A DNA stretch of 44,005 bases from Candidatus Methanophagales archaeon (GTDB taxonomy: Archaea > Halobacteriota > Syntropharchaeia > Alkanophagales > Methanospirareceae): positions 1-44,005 of the forward strand of contig JAUVZJ010000012.1 of assembly GCA_030602585.1 (NCBI GenBank), read 5' to 3'. Shown here piece after piece: positions 1 to 8,170 of this stretch. Positions within the stretch are counted from its first letter, which is position 1; each line of letters begins with the position of its first letter. Below the pieces are notes generated by a model, which worked only from the letters and a program-made list of their open reading frames with translations, searched no databases and was not told where the DNA came from. Both the position numbers and the translations under genes were made by a program.

Positions 1-111
1 ACGGAGAACGCAGAGGATGTAGGTTTAGAGGTTTAGGTTTTAGGGTTACTAATACCTGACAACTAACCCCTAACCCCTTATTTCCTCTGTGAACTCAGCG
101 TTCTCGGCGGT
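1..111. repeat. Imperfect inverted intergenic repeat element
   Basis: GAGAACGCAGAGGA at 4-17 is matched in inverted orientation by 83-105, where TCCTCT and GCGTTCTC are separated by an extra nine bases. The interior holds purine/pyrimidine mirror sequence (TTTAGGGTTA-like on the left, TAACCCCTAACCCC on the right). No gene is seen in 1-197. The arms resemble the CCTCTGTG/GCGTTCTC type of intergenic repeat that I associate with environmental genomes; that link is from memory. The left end may be cut by the window edge. Confidence 0.45.
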
Positions 112-170
112 AAATTTTAAATATGACAAAGTCAAGGTAAAAGTAAAAATCGAAAACCTTTTAAAGGGAT
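112..170 (+). promoter_or_regulatory. Probable promoter of the 198 cytochrome gene
   Basis: Two AT-rich TATA-like boxes occur here: TTTTAAATAT near 115-124 and CTTTTAAAGG near 158-167. The second lies about 35 bases before the ATG at 198, giving a very short leader. No strong Shine-Dalgarno sequence is visible, so a short-leader or leaderless message is likely. Confidence 0.4.
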
Positions 171-197
171 GCTTGGCTATACAAATATGATGAAAAG

Positions 198-713
198 ATG
201 GATAAAAAATTAGTTGTCGCAGTCATAGCTGCGGTAGTGGTAATAGGAGTAATAGCTGGCTGTGTAGAGGAACCTGTGCCTGAAGTGACGCCCACACCTG
301 AAGTGACGCCTACGCCCTTGCCTACGGCAACACCTGCGGTAGCAGCGGTAGTAGGCTGTGACATGTGCCACAAGAGGGAGGCGACTGCTGAGTTGACTGC
401 TCACGTAGAAGGAGGAAACTCGTGTCTTGGTTCAGCGATTGGTCTATGTCACGGCGCGGAGAAGTACGGTGGTCCAGATGCTACCGTGCACACCGTTCAT
501 CCTCCTGAGGTGACATGCAGACAATGTCATATTGTAGAAGGGGAACTAATGATTCCAACGACTGGGATATACACGACTTGCGAAGTCTGCCACGCAGTTC
601 CTAATCCGCTGGAACCAAGTGAGGGACGCCTTGTAGAGATACACCTGGAAAGAGGCAGAGACTGCACGGTCTGTCATACTGGAGAGATATCTGAGATACA
701 CGGGCTGAAGTAA
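198..713 (+). CDS. Multiheme c-type cytochrome, predicted lipoprotein
   Basis: This 171-residue exported electron-transfer protein is probably anchored outside the cell membrane. Residues 5-20 are a hydrophobic signal segment ending in a lipobox, V-I-A-G-Cys22, followed by a Thr-Pro-rich linker (29-46). Canonical CXXCH heme sites lie at C54-H58, C107-H111, C128-H132 and C156-H160. A fifth possible site, C76-X7-C84-H85, has a much wider cysteine spacing. Several extra histidines (69, 98, 101, 149, 167) could be distal ligands. It stands alone between the repeat at the left edge and a convergent surface-protein operon. The nearby cytochromes and CcmF suggest a shared respiratory or extracellular electron path. 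The exact partner cannot be named. Heme count is four certain, five possible. Confidence 0.85.
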   Translation: MDKKLVVAVIAAVVVIGVIAGCVEEPVPEVTPTPEVTPTPLPTATPAVAAVVGCDMCHKREATAELTAHVEGGNSCLGSAIGLCHGAEKYGGPDATVHTVHPPEVTCRQCHIVEGELMIPTTGIYTTCEVCHAVPNPLEPSEGRLVEIHLERGRDCTVCHTGEISEIHGLK

Positions 714-721
714 AACAGCCC

Positions 722-740
722 TGTCCCTCTTTTTTTTACC
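722..740 (+). terminator. Poly-T terminator after the 198 cytochrome gene
   Basis: An unbroken run of eight T (730-737) follows CCCTC nine bases after the stop codon. Oligo-T tracts are the usual archaeal intrinsic terminators. No hairpin is needed or clearly seen. Confidence 0.5.
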
Positions 741-809
741 TCCCCATTAAGAGGTTTTATTTTACGATCGTTGTGTCGTGAAAAGAAGATACAAGTAAGG
801 GTAGAGTAA

Positions 810-1913
810 CTAACTGCCGTAGAAGTGGAAACGAAGCAGGGTTATTACGATTGCGAGTATTGCAATAAAAGCGATGCCGATGCCAAAACCGAAAACGTGA
901 ATCGGTAAGCCTGAGCCCCCCGGTGATGCCACTGCTTCAGACACCTTTGATGCTAATAATGTGGACATGGAATTCGCTATTCCTTCTTCTTCTTCTCCTT
1001 GGCTCTGGCTTTCTTCAACGAAAAATAGTCTTACTATGTCCGTGCCGGGAATTGTAACCTTATAAGTGCCCGGCGTGTCCTTCGTCAGATGAAAAATAAG
1101 CGTCTTTGATTCCATGAAGCCCAGGGTAACTGATTCCTCAGCTTCTTTTTCATTGTTTATGAGTAAAGTAACCTTTTCCGTTCCTTCTATCCCTTCGTTT
1201 TTTACGGTCACCGATATTGATACGGTTTCACCAGGCTTTACCTTAAATTTATCTACACTGACGCCAGTCACCGTAAAAATCGGTCGTTTTACCTCCTCCG
1301 GTTTTGGCGGTCTTATTATCTCTTGGGTTTTCAGTTTTTCTATTATTTCTTCAGAGTGCACGAAAAATATTATGCTCGTTCTTTCCTTCCTCGAATCCAG
1401 AATGGATTTTGTTACATCTTCGACATCGCCAAGCTCGAACTCCTCGCGCTCTATCAATTCCTCGGGAACGCTTCTATTACCTTCTATTTTTTGCTCTGCC
1501 GCCCTTACCTTCGCATCGTCCACGCGGTCATAAGCATATATACCGAGTTCATATTTGCCATACAGCCACCAATCCGGTATTTCCTTTGTATATACTACAT
1601 AAACCTCCCCAACATGATAATCCCTGCGTTCCACTTTCATGGTGTCCATTGCAACTACATGCCCTTTCTGGTCTTCCATGATGAAAGCGAAATCAACGAA
1701 TACAAATCCATCGTGATTTACATCTTGCATCTCCACATACACCTTCAACGTGTCGCCATGCGTGAAACTATGACTTCGTGGCACATAATCGCTCAAACCT
1801 TTAACATCTGAAACCACCACTGCACTTACTGCACTTGCTACCGTAATTGCTGAAAAGTATAATACCAACAATAAGAAGGCAAATGCAAATCCTGTCCTTT
1901 TCCATCCACTCAT
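810..1913 (-). CDS. CARDB-like surface protein with C-terminal membrane anchor
   Basis: An envelope protein of unknown specific role, about 367 residues. The ATG at 1913 is preferred to the one at 1928 because AGGAGGG sits just upstream of the 1913 ATG at good spacing and would lie inside the gene otherwise. The N-terminus is a signal peptide (roughly residues 6-28). A beta-rich region follows. A CARDB-like (cell adhesion related, Ig-fold) domain lies near residues 210-300, with phrases such as KVKPGETVSISVTVKNEG. A Glu-rich stretch precedes a C-terminal hydrophobic helix ending in RFHFYGS. It is the last gene of a three-gene operon (5052 to 810), directly after the Ig-like protein. It may be part of a cell-surface scaffold. 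Family-level confidence is moderate. Confidence 0.75.
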   Translation of the reverse strand: MSGWKRTGFAFAFLLLVLYFSAITVASAVSAVVVSDVKGLSDYVPRSHSFTHGDTLKVYVEMQDVNHDGFVFVDFAFIMEDQKGHVVAMDTMKVERRDYHVGEVYVVYTKEIPDWWLYGKYELGIYAYDRVDDAKVRAAEQKIEGNRSVPEELIEREEFELGDVEDVTKSILDSRKERTSIIFFVHSEEIIEKLKTQEIIRPPKPEEVKRPIFTVTGVSVDKFKVKPGETVSISVTVKNEGIEGTEKVTLLINNEKEAEESVTLGFMESKTLIFHLTKDTPGTYKVTIPGTDIVRLFFVEESQSQGEEEEGIANSMSTLLASKVSEAVASPGGSGLPIHVFGFGIGIAFIAILAIVITLLRFHFYGS

Positions 1914-1928
1914 TTTTTCCCTCCTCAT

Positions 1929-4178
1929 CTACCTTTTTCGCTTCTTTAACCTTAACCAAACCACCACCGCCAGCAGCCCGATAATAGCAAATATTGCCTC
2001 AAATCCCGGCTGTTTCTTTGCCTCTGCCTGCATCCTTGACAACAGCGTAGAATCAGCACTCGCACCACCCTCGTTTACTACTTCTTGCGATTGAGACGAA
2101 GCGCCGGTTGTAGGTGCAGAAGAGTGCGTGGATGAATTGCCACTTGAGTTCCCGACGCTGAGCAGTGGCGTTGCCGCCGTGATAACGTTCACCGTTTTCG
2201 TATCAAAGTATCCTTTTCCATCGTCCGCGGTCACCGTATATTCGCCTACTTTTGCGGAAACCGTGCTGAACGAGAGGTTAAAAGTGCCATCTTTCTCCAC
2301 GAAAGCGAGCTTCGACTTTAATTCCACCGGTCCTTCAACTGTGATTATAATGGCAGAATCCTCTTTCCTATTTGTATAACCACTGACCACGATATTACCG
2401 CCAAGCAGCACGTCTTCTATATCGTCAAGTCTTACTTTCGGATTCTCCACCTTTATCGTATTTATGGATAACAGGTCGTCACTGCCCGCCGCATTAATCG
2501 TTCTATCCTTTAATACCGCTAAGATCTGTTCCTGTGTCTTTATGGAAAGCAGGCTGGTATAGTTATAACTTATAACATTAATGAGGTCATCACTGCCTGA
2601 CTTTCCCCATACACCATCTCTTCCATAACTGAGCACCACTATCAAATACGTCCCGGTGTCGGCACCCTTTCTCACGCTTATTTTTTCTTTGAAATCACCT
2701 TCTAGCATTACAGAACTAAGTGAGTGTGTGAGGCCTGAAGCGGTTAACGTGCCGTTAGTCTGAGTAGAAATATCGGTGGGGTCGAATCCATCGCCACTTC
2801 CACCTTTCGGACCGATTGTCAGGATGTCCACTCTGTCCATGCCAGAAGCAACGCCTTCTATCTTGAACTCATCACCAAGCGCAATAACCTTCGTGTTCAG
2901 CGTTGCACTCAAGCCCCCTCGCATCAGGATTATGGCCACCGACGCATCCGACGGGTCACTATCAGGGTCTGAGAACGGCAATACCCATATCCCTATCTCA
3001 TACGAGTCCGGTTGTTTCCCGGCTGTTCGCCAGGTGTAACTGAACCCCCCAACTTCCGCATCTGTCTCGATTACTTCATCATCCACCTTTACCGTTATGT
3101 TATCACCCGCATTTGCTGAACCCGTGATATTAACGTGATCTCCTGTATAATACTTCGTTTTCTCAACGCTGACTGTCGCCGAGAACTCCTCTATTTCCAC
3201 GGTTGTCTCTGCTGTAATATTATCAGCATCTATATAGGTTGCGGTAATCTCGTATGTGCCGGATTTCGTGAACTTTGCTACTGCTATAAAATTGCCATCC
3301 TCATCTGTTTCTCCAAAAATATCATGTCCGATTGTCCGTGTTTTTATAGTGCCTCCCTCATACTCATGCTCCACAAACCATACATGTTCAGCAACACCTC
3401 TCGTTACACTCAGTGATACATTTGCAAATAGAGATGTAGTAGCGACCGTGAAGACTATACTTTCATTAACCCCTTGCTTTTTTACATTCGGCGTTATGGT
3501 TATCTTCTTCTCTATCGTAAACGATACTGACGAACCCTCTGCATCAAGTCCATTGTTTGTGCTCGGGTCTGCTTTTACACTTAACTTATATTCCCCTTCG
3601 TCCAGTGGGGTAGTATCGATTGTTATATTAGCGACACCATTTTCTTCAATCGTGATGTTGTTTTTATTAATCCATATATGGTAGCCATCAGGGGCAACGA
3701 GTTTAAAGGATACATTGTTTGGCAGATTACCTTCAATAATATTCAGGTTTGTTCTTGCTTCAAAATTCACATTTTCCCCTTTTAGAACTTTTGAAACTTC
3801 TTTTCCCCTCTCATCCATAATTTTAACATCTAACTGTGGTGAATCGAAAAAGAAGTTTAGACGAGTTTGGCCATTCTCCTCTATTCTATATTCCCCCTCA
3901 GTCAGCATATCTTTATAATAGTGAGAATCAAAATAGTCTGTAAAGATGCCTCCTATGGTTTTGTTATCTTTATCTCTTACTAGCGTGTAATTAGTTATCA
4001 TTAACCCACCATACCAAAAACTTAGATTCCTCTCACCAATAATACTATGGTTGCCTTCGTAAATACACCGCCCATCGTCTGGACTTACGCCGGCATTCGC
4101 AACGCCAGACAGGACAACCATTGAAATCGAAACTGCGAATACAACCATACTGGCAGATATTATTCTATCTTTGTCCAT
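1929..4178 (-). CDS. Large Ig-like surface protein with PGF-CTERM sorting signal
   Basis: A 749-residue exported protein with an N-terminal signal peptide (about 7-29) and a long series of beta-sandwich, Ig-like repeats carrying many N-X-S/T sequons, as in archaeal S-layer glycoproteins. The last 29 residues form a classic archaeosortase signal: P724-G725-F726, then a hydrophobic helix, then KKRKR. In PGF-CTERM proteins archaeosortase A removes this tail and attaches a lipid, so the protein should be anchored to the membrane. A Ser/Thr-rich spacer precedes the signal. It starts 4 bases after the OB-fold gene and abuts the CARDB gene, so the three are co-transcribed. Its position beside cytochrome genes hints at a role near extracellular electron transfer, but no heme motif is present. 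Confidence 0.8.
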   Translation of the reverse strand: MDKDRIISASMVVFAVSISMVVLSGVANAGVSPDDGRCIYEGNHSIIGERNLSFWYGGLMITNYTLVRDKDNKTIGGIFTDYFDSHYYKDMLTEGEYRIEENGQTRLNFFFDSPQLDVKIMDERGKEVSKVLKGENVNFEARTNLNIIEGNLPNNVSFKLVAPDGYHIWINKNNITIEENGVANITIDTTPLDEGEYKLSVKADPSTNNGLDAEGSSVSFTIEKKITITPNVKKQGVNESIVFTVATTSLFANVSLSVTRGVAEHVWFVEHEYEGGTIKTRTIGHDIFGETDEDGNFIAVAKFTKSGTYEITATYIDADNITAETTVEIEEFSATVSVEKTKYYTGDHVNITGSANAGDNITVKVDDEVIETDAEVGGFSYTWRTAGKQPDSYEIGIWVLPFSDPDSDPSDASVAIILMRGGLSATLNTKVIALGDEFKIEGVASGMDRVDILTIGPKGGSGDGFDPTDISTQTNGTLTASGLTHSLSSVMLEGDFKEKISVRKGADTGTYLIVVLSYGRDGVWGKSGSDDLINVISYNYTSLLSIKTQEQILAVLKDRTINAAGSDDLLSINTIKVENPKVRLDDIEDVLLGGNIVVSGYTNRKEDSAIIITVEGPVELKSKLAFVEKDGTFNLSFSTVSAKVGEYTVTADDGKGYFDTKTVNVITAATPLLSVGNSSGNSSTHSSAPTTGASSQSQEVVNEGGASADSTLLSRMQAEAKKQPGFEAIFAIIGLLAVVVWLRLKKRKR

Positions 4179-4182
4179 TTTT

Positions 4183-5052
4183 TCATCCTCTTCTGTGTGT
4201 TATCGTAAGAAAACTAAATATCCCTACTATTATCACCGATATCACCGATGCAAAAATTAATAAAAGGTATAAAGGAGGAGATAACCCGGTATTCGCAGCA
4301 GATGCGGACGTTGGTGTTGGTGTAGGGGTGGCTGTGGGGGTTGGTGTGGGTGCAGGAGTGGGAGTTTCTGGACTCGGCTTTGGACTTGAAGGACCAGTCG
4401 AGAGTGCCCCGGATTGCTCAGGACTCGACTGAACGGTTTTCTTATACTTTGGCTCTACAGCAACTGCGTATATTCTGTTTCTGTAAAATTTACCCTCGAC
4501 AATGACTTCCTCGTTTATTTTTATATCCTCTATTTCACCACTGTATTCCACATCTATCGTCCCTGTACCATCTTCAATCCTCAATTTCGTTTTTCCAGGC
4601 GTGAGTTCTATTCGTTTTACTTTCCCTTTTACACGCACAGAATGGTCATAATAATACTCCGGGAAGCCTTTCAGCTCCGCAACAGATATATCCTTGTAGC
4701 CATGCTCCACATAAAGACTCAATTTATCTGCATAAATTATACCCCCACCGGCATATATTCCACTTACCATCAGCCGTTCTCCCATTTGGAAGGAGAGAAG
4801 CCTTTTGTCGCTACAGACCAATATTGTGCCCGAGCCATCATCTATCCTCAGGATGCTTGTGTCTCCAGGCTCGTATGTATGGACGTTGTTGGTCTCAACG
4901 CTACTGGAAATGGTTACGACAGCACCAGAAATCGTTACCTCTTCGCCTATATATGCGTCATCAATACTGGAAATACGGACTCCTTCAACTCCGACCGGCA
5001 TGATTGATACAACAAATATAAGTGCCATCAGAACCGCAATTATCCCTTTCAT
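4183..5052 (-). CDS. Exported double OB-fold protein with Pro-Thr linker and membrane anchor
   Basis: A 289-residue protein with a signal peptide (about 1-23) and two successive OB-fold-like domains (about 25-120 and 120-205). Each has the RIDDGSGTI / RIEDGTGTI strand pattern seen in exported nucleic-acid-binding-type OB proteins. A low-complexity Pro-Thr-Ala linker (about 222-255) and a C-terminal transmembrane helix (about 260-283) follow. The ligand is unknown. CcmE, the heme chaperone, is also an OB fold, but the histidine of its HXXXY motif is not present. GGTGA lies just upstream of the ATG. It is first in the surface-protein operon and diverges from the cytochrome at 5099. Confidence 0.7.
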   Translation of the reverse strand: MKGIIAVLMALIFVVSIMPVGVEGVRISSIDDAYIGEEVTISGAVVTISSSVETNNVHTYEPGDTSILRIDDGSGTILVCSDKRLLSFQMGERLMVSGIYAGGGIIYADKLSLYVEHGYKDISVAELKGFPEYYYDHSVRVKGKVKRIELTPGKTKLRIEDGTGTIDVEYSGEIEDIKINEEVIVEGKFYRNRIYAVAVEPKYKKTVQSSPEQSGALSTGPSSPKPSPETPTPAPTPTPTATPTPTPTSASAANTGLSPPLYLLLIFASVISVIIVGIFSFLTITHRRG

Positions 5053-5065
5053 TTCACCCTTCTTT

Positions 5066-5098
5066 TTGTATAAATAGATATATTTATATTATATAAAG
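5066..5098. promoter_or_regulatory. Divergent TATA region between surface operon and cytochrome operon
   Basis: This 46-base gap is almost pure A/T. A TATAAATA box near 5070-5077 is about 26 bases before the ATG at 5099, which predicts a leaderless message for the cytochrome. On the minus strand CTTTATATAATATAAA (about 5097-5082) could drive the operon starting at 5052, which has a GGTGA ribosome site. Confidence 0.55.
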
Positions 5099-5746
5099 AT
5101 GGTAGAACTCAAACTATTTGCATTGTTCGTCATTGTGATTCTCGTCGTAGCCGTATCCATCGGTATAGGCGAAGGAGATAGCGATAGTGAGGTAATTCCG
5201 CCAAATACCGCAGGATTCCTGGGTGGTGGATGGCATCCCGCACCCGAGTGCATTCAGTGTCACGTTTCGCTTCTTTCCGAAGGTGCGTTGCGTGCAAAAC
5301 TTGGGTCCTGTGAGTGTCATCGGGAAACATATACTTCCGGTGGGAAGATAGACAACGAAAAAATTAGGAAGAACGCACATGGCGTTACGGTCTGTATTGA
5401 TTGTCATATAGGAACAGGATTGGTAAGTACCCAGGCGATTGCCTGTGATGAACTCCACCGTGTCCACGAGGATGTTGATTGCCAGGCATGTCATGGTGAA
5501 AGGTTGAGCATAGCAATTCCGGAAACCGATAACTGCGATTTCTGCCACCGCGGTGACGCTCATTTCGTTCATGGCAACAAAACGGGCAATTTGTGCGTTG
5601 CCTGTCATGGCTCGTTTGGAATGCAATATAAGGCAGAAGGGTATCAAATAAAAGAGGGTGTGCCTGTGGAGAAAAAACCAGAAGAGACGACTTATCCCAC
5701 AATCTTTAATATATTGAAAGCACTGATAGAACGTATATTCAAATAG
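5099..5746 (+). CDS. Multiheme c-type cytochrome, membrane-anchored
   Basis: A 215-residue exported cytochrome with an N-terminal hydrophobic anchor (about 5-23). Canonical CXXCH sites are C51-H55, C99-H103, C128-H132, C146-H150 and C166-H170. Two further degenerate sites are evident: C71-E-C73-H74 (one residue between the cysteines) and C116-D-E-L119-H120 (second cysteine replaced by leucine, with H123 following). The C-terminus is an amphipathic helix (about 200-215). It heads an operon with the unknown gene at 5757 and ccmF, 10 and 3 bases apart. The operon may therefore contain both a substrate and an assembly factor for heme attachment. No specific redox partner can be named. Five hemes are certain; seven are possible. 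Confidence 0.85.
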   Translation: MVELKLFALFVIVILVVAVSIGIGEGDSDSEVIPPNTAGFLGGGWHPAPECIQCHVSLLSEGALRAKLGSCECHRETYTSGGKIDNEKIRKNAHGVTVCIDCHIGTGLVSTQAIACDELHRVHEDVDCQACHGERLSIAIPETDNCDFCHRGDAHFVHGNKTGNLCVACHGSFGMQYKAEGYQIKEGVPVEKKPEETTYPTIFNILKALIERIFK

Positions 5747-5756
5747 GGAAGAAGCG

Positions 5757-6185
5757 ATGAAGAAAGGTAATATTTTAGCACTTATTATCATTGTAATTTT
5801 CATAGGTCTCCTTACGATTTCGATTTTGAGTATGGGAGTAGTGCCAATTATAGAAGTCAAAGCTGAGGTTACCGTGACTGATGAGGGCAGCGCAACGGTA
5901 AAAATCGTCACCGTGGAACAAGATGCGGTGAATCCGCTGAAGAGTCCGAGGGGTAGTTCTACTGCGGCTTTTCCGAGCGTGGATGCAATGGCGATAATAA
6001 ACAATGCAAAGGTCAGCTATTGGGCGGCAGAGGATTATCATGGGAATGGCACCTACGATTTTGTAATCGGCTTCCGCAGGGGTGCCACACCGAAACAAGG
6101 TGATCTGGTAAAGGTGATTGTGAAGGTGGCGGATGAAAAAGGTAGCACATTAGCAAGTGATATAAGGGTTATATTATGGGAGTAA
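5757..6185 (+). CDS. Unknown membrane-anchored protein in ccmF operon
   Basis: A 142-residue protein I do not recognise. It has one N-terminal transmembrane segment (about 7-27) and a beta-rich extracytoplasmic domain with no cysteines. The phrase VSYWAAEDYHGNGTYDFVIGFRRG (in part) suggests a ligand- or protein-binding beta sandwich. A single histidine in the central part could bind metal or heme, but this is speculation. GGGAAG precedes the ATG. It lies between a multiheme cytochrome and ccmF with gaps of 10 and 3 bases. By position it may be a cytochrome maturation accessory, perhaps replacing the CcmH/CcmI roles that are not found in this window. Confidence 0.6.
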   Translation: MKKGNILALIIIVIFIGLLTISILSMGVVPIIEVKAEVTVTDEGSATVKIVTVEQDAVNPLKSPRGSSTAAFPSVDAMAIINNAKVSYWAAEDYHGNGTYDFVIGFRRGATPKQGDLVKVIVKVADEKGSTLASDIRVILWE

Positions 6186-6188
6186 AAA

Positions 6189-8144
6189 ATGGAAACAGGG
6201 GAAATCTTCTTAATCTTCACTTGCATCTTGCTGGTTCTTGACTTTATCCTGTTGTTAAAGGCAAAGGCGAATGCTAAGCCGGAAGAGAAGAAGAAATTTG
6301 AACTCGCATTTTACGCATCAACCATAGCTTGTGTGCTAATAGTAGCCACATACCTCAGGCTCACCCGTGCTTTCCTGAATGATGATTTTTCGTTGATTGA
6401 AGTTTACTCGTACAGTTCATCGGACTTGTCCATCGCGTATAAGCTCGGGGACCCCTGGATAGGGAGTAGCGGGTCAATGCTCTTTGTGACTTTCCTCTTT
6501 GCACTCGTATATTTCGTGTATCGGTTCAAAGGATTAGGAAAAGAAAGCGTATTTCGCACAACCACATACAAAATATTGGACGTCTTCCTTATCTTCCTTA
6601 TCTTCGTCACCTTGTTGAAGAGCCCTTTTGAGCTCCTACTAGGGACGCCACCGGACGGGATGGGACTCAATCCACTGTTGCAAACGTTCTGGGTGCTTGT
6701 TCATCCGCCCGTGATTTTCTTAGGCTACATATTCGTATTTTTCGCATTCGCACTGACGCTGGCAGGCATGATAACGGGCGAGATGGGAGAGCAGGAAAGA
6801 AAGACTTTAAAACTTTCTCTTTATGCGGCATGGCTGTTTCTGGCGCTTGGAATAGCTCTCGGTGGGTGGTGGTCTTACGAAGTGCTGGGCTGGGGCGGAT
6901 ACTGGGCTTGGGACCCGGTGGAGACGGCATCCTTACTGCCCTTGCTTGCTCTCACCGCATACTTTCACCTGCCTGCGAGGAGCAAAGATCTGGCGAAAGA
7001 ACTCACGCTCATGATTACGTTTTTTATGATTATCTTCGTCACCGCTCTGACCCGGGGAGGATTATTGGAGTCGGTTCATGCTTTTGGGGAATCCACTGTC
7101 GGACCTGTGCTTCTGGGCTTTGCTTTTTCTGTTGTTATTTACTTCTTCTATCTAACTCGAAGGGCGAATAGACCTCTTTATACTTTCGACATTGACACTT
7201 CTTCTCTTTACTCCATCTCTATTTTCGGTGCGTACTGGTCACTGATGTTTTTGTTGATTATATGCTTCTTCGGAGATGTTGCGCCAATAATCGGGGGCTT
7301 TTTCAGTGAGAACCCCATGACCATAAGTGTGGAATTTTATAACAAATGGTGCTACCCTTTCACGCTCGTCTTCGTAGCCGCTTTAATGGGCTGTAACGTC
7401 GGTCTGAAAATGAAGAAATATGCTGGATTAATCGCAGCGGTGCTCGTCACTGGAGTTGTTTTAGCATTACTCGGCGAACCAACGCCAAATCCGCTTGCAA
7501 ACTTCGGTTTACCTCTCCTACTCGCAGCGGGGATTGCTATCGCTTATAATTTCGCACGGCTATTGCGAAAGAAGAATTCATCACGATTGTGGGGCAAAAC
7601 CCTCGTGCATCTCGCAATCATCGTCATTCTAATAGGCGTTTTTGTCAGTTCCGCTGCTGAAACAGAGAGCGATAATATTCTCGCAAAACCCAACTCCGTT
7701 ATTGATGCCCTGGGGACGAGGATGGAATTGAATGATTTCACTATTTATACGGGTATGGGAAGAGTTTACTACCCCCAGCATTCTTTCGTAGGTCATGAAC
7801 ACTCTGCTCTAAAAATGGACGTTTCAATTAAAGAGGGAAGGAATGTTCATCATGAAACTCTATGGATGCACTACTATCCAAACTGGGGTGTTGTGTCGGA
7901 ACCTTTGATCATTTCCACTCCGACGGAGGACATATATGTTTTCATGCAGCACACAAACTCCAGTTATAATTCACTATTTTACGCTATTATGGGCGGGGAA
8001 GTTCAACCAGAAGATTTTGTCATCGTTGTAAAGAAAATTCCCCTGATATGGCTTGTTTGGGCTGGGATAGTATTACTGGGAATCGGGATGACTGTATTAC
8101 TACTTGGCGAACTCCTTAAAACGGGTTATAAAAATAAAAAATAA
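6189..8144 (+). CDS. ccmF: CcmF/CcsA-type cytochrome c heme lyase
   Basis: This is an integral membrane protein of 651 residues that attaches heme to CXXCH motifs on the outer face of the membrane. The tryptophan-rich WWD motif (GWGGYWAWDPVE) begins near residue 235. Candidate heme-ligand histidines are H172 (VHPPVIFLGY), H260 (YFHLPAR) and H297 (ESVHAFGES), the pattern of this family. About a dozen or more hydrophobic segments are present, and a soluble domain near 500-610 precedes the last membrane helix, as in full-length CcmF. GGGAGT lies upstream of the ATG. It is the last gene of the cytochrome operon. The non-standard heme motifs in the three neighbouring cytochromes make its substrate range of interest. 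Confidence 0.93.
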   Translation: METGEIFLIFTCILLVLDFILLLKAKANAKPEEKKKFELAFYASTIACVLIVATYLRLTRAFLNDDFSLIEVYSYSSSDLSIAYKLGDPWIGSSGSMLFVTFLFALVYFVYRFKGLGKESVFRTTTYKILDVFLIFLIFVTLLKSPFELLLGTPPDGMGLNPLLQTFWVLVHPPVIFLGYIFVFFAFALTLAGMITGEMGEQERKTLKLSLYAAWLFLALGIALGGWWSYEVLGWGGYWAWDPVETASLLPLLALTAYFHLPARSKDLAKELTLMITFFMIIFVTALTRGGLLESVHAFGESTVGPVLLGFAFSVVIYFFYLTRRANRPLYTFDIDTSSLYSISIFGAYWSLMFLLIICFFGDVAPIIGGFFSENPMTISVEFYNKWCYPFTLVFVAALMGCNVGLKMKKYAGLIAAVLVTGVVLALLGEPTPNPLANFGLPLLLAAGIAIAYNFARLLRKKNSSRLWGKTLVHLAIIVILIGVFVSSAAETESDNILAKPNSVIDALGTRMELNDFTIYTGMGRVYYPQHSFVGHEHSALKMDVSIKEGRNVHHETLWMHYYPNWGVVSEPLIISTPTEDIYVFMQHTNSSYNSLFYAIMGGEVQPEDFVIVVKKIPLIWLVWAGIVLLGIGMTVLLLGELLKTGYKNKK

Positions 8145-8170
8145 AAAAAACAAAAATTGATTGAGCTGTG

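Noticed and set aside
4300-4370. Tandem GT-rich repeat as a regulatory element
   Set aside because: It encodes the Pro-Thr linker of the OB-fold protein and needs no other explanation.
4183-5052. CcmE heme chaperone
   Set aside because: The OB-folds and the cytochrome neighbours suggested it, but the heme-binding histidine motif is missing and there are two domains plus a Pro-Thr linker.
5114-6004. Long minus-strand open frame opposite the cytochrome gene
   Set aside because: It is a shadow of the plus-strand cytochrome and its neighbour, with no recognisable domain and no promoter or ribosome site of its own.
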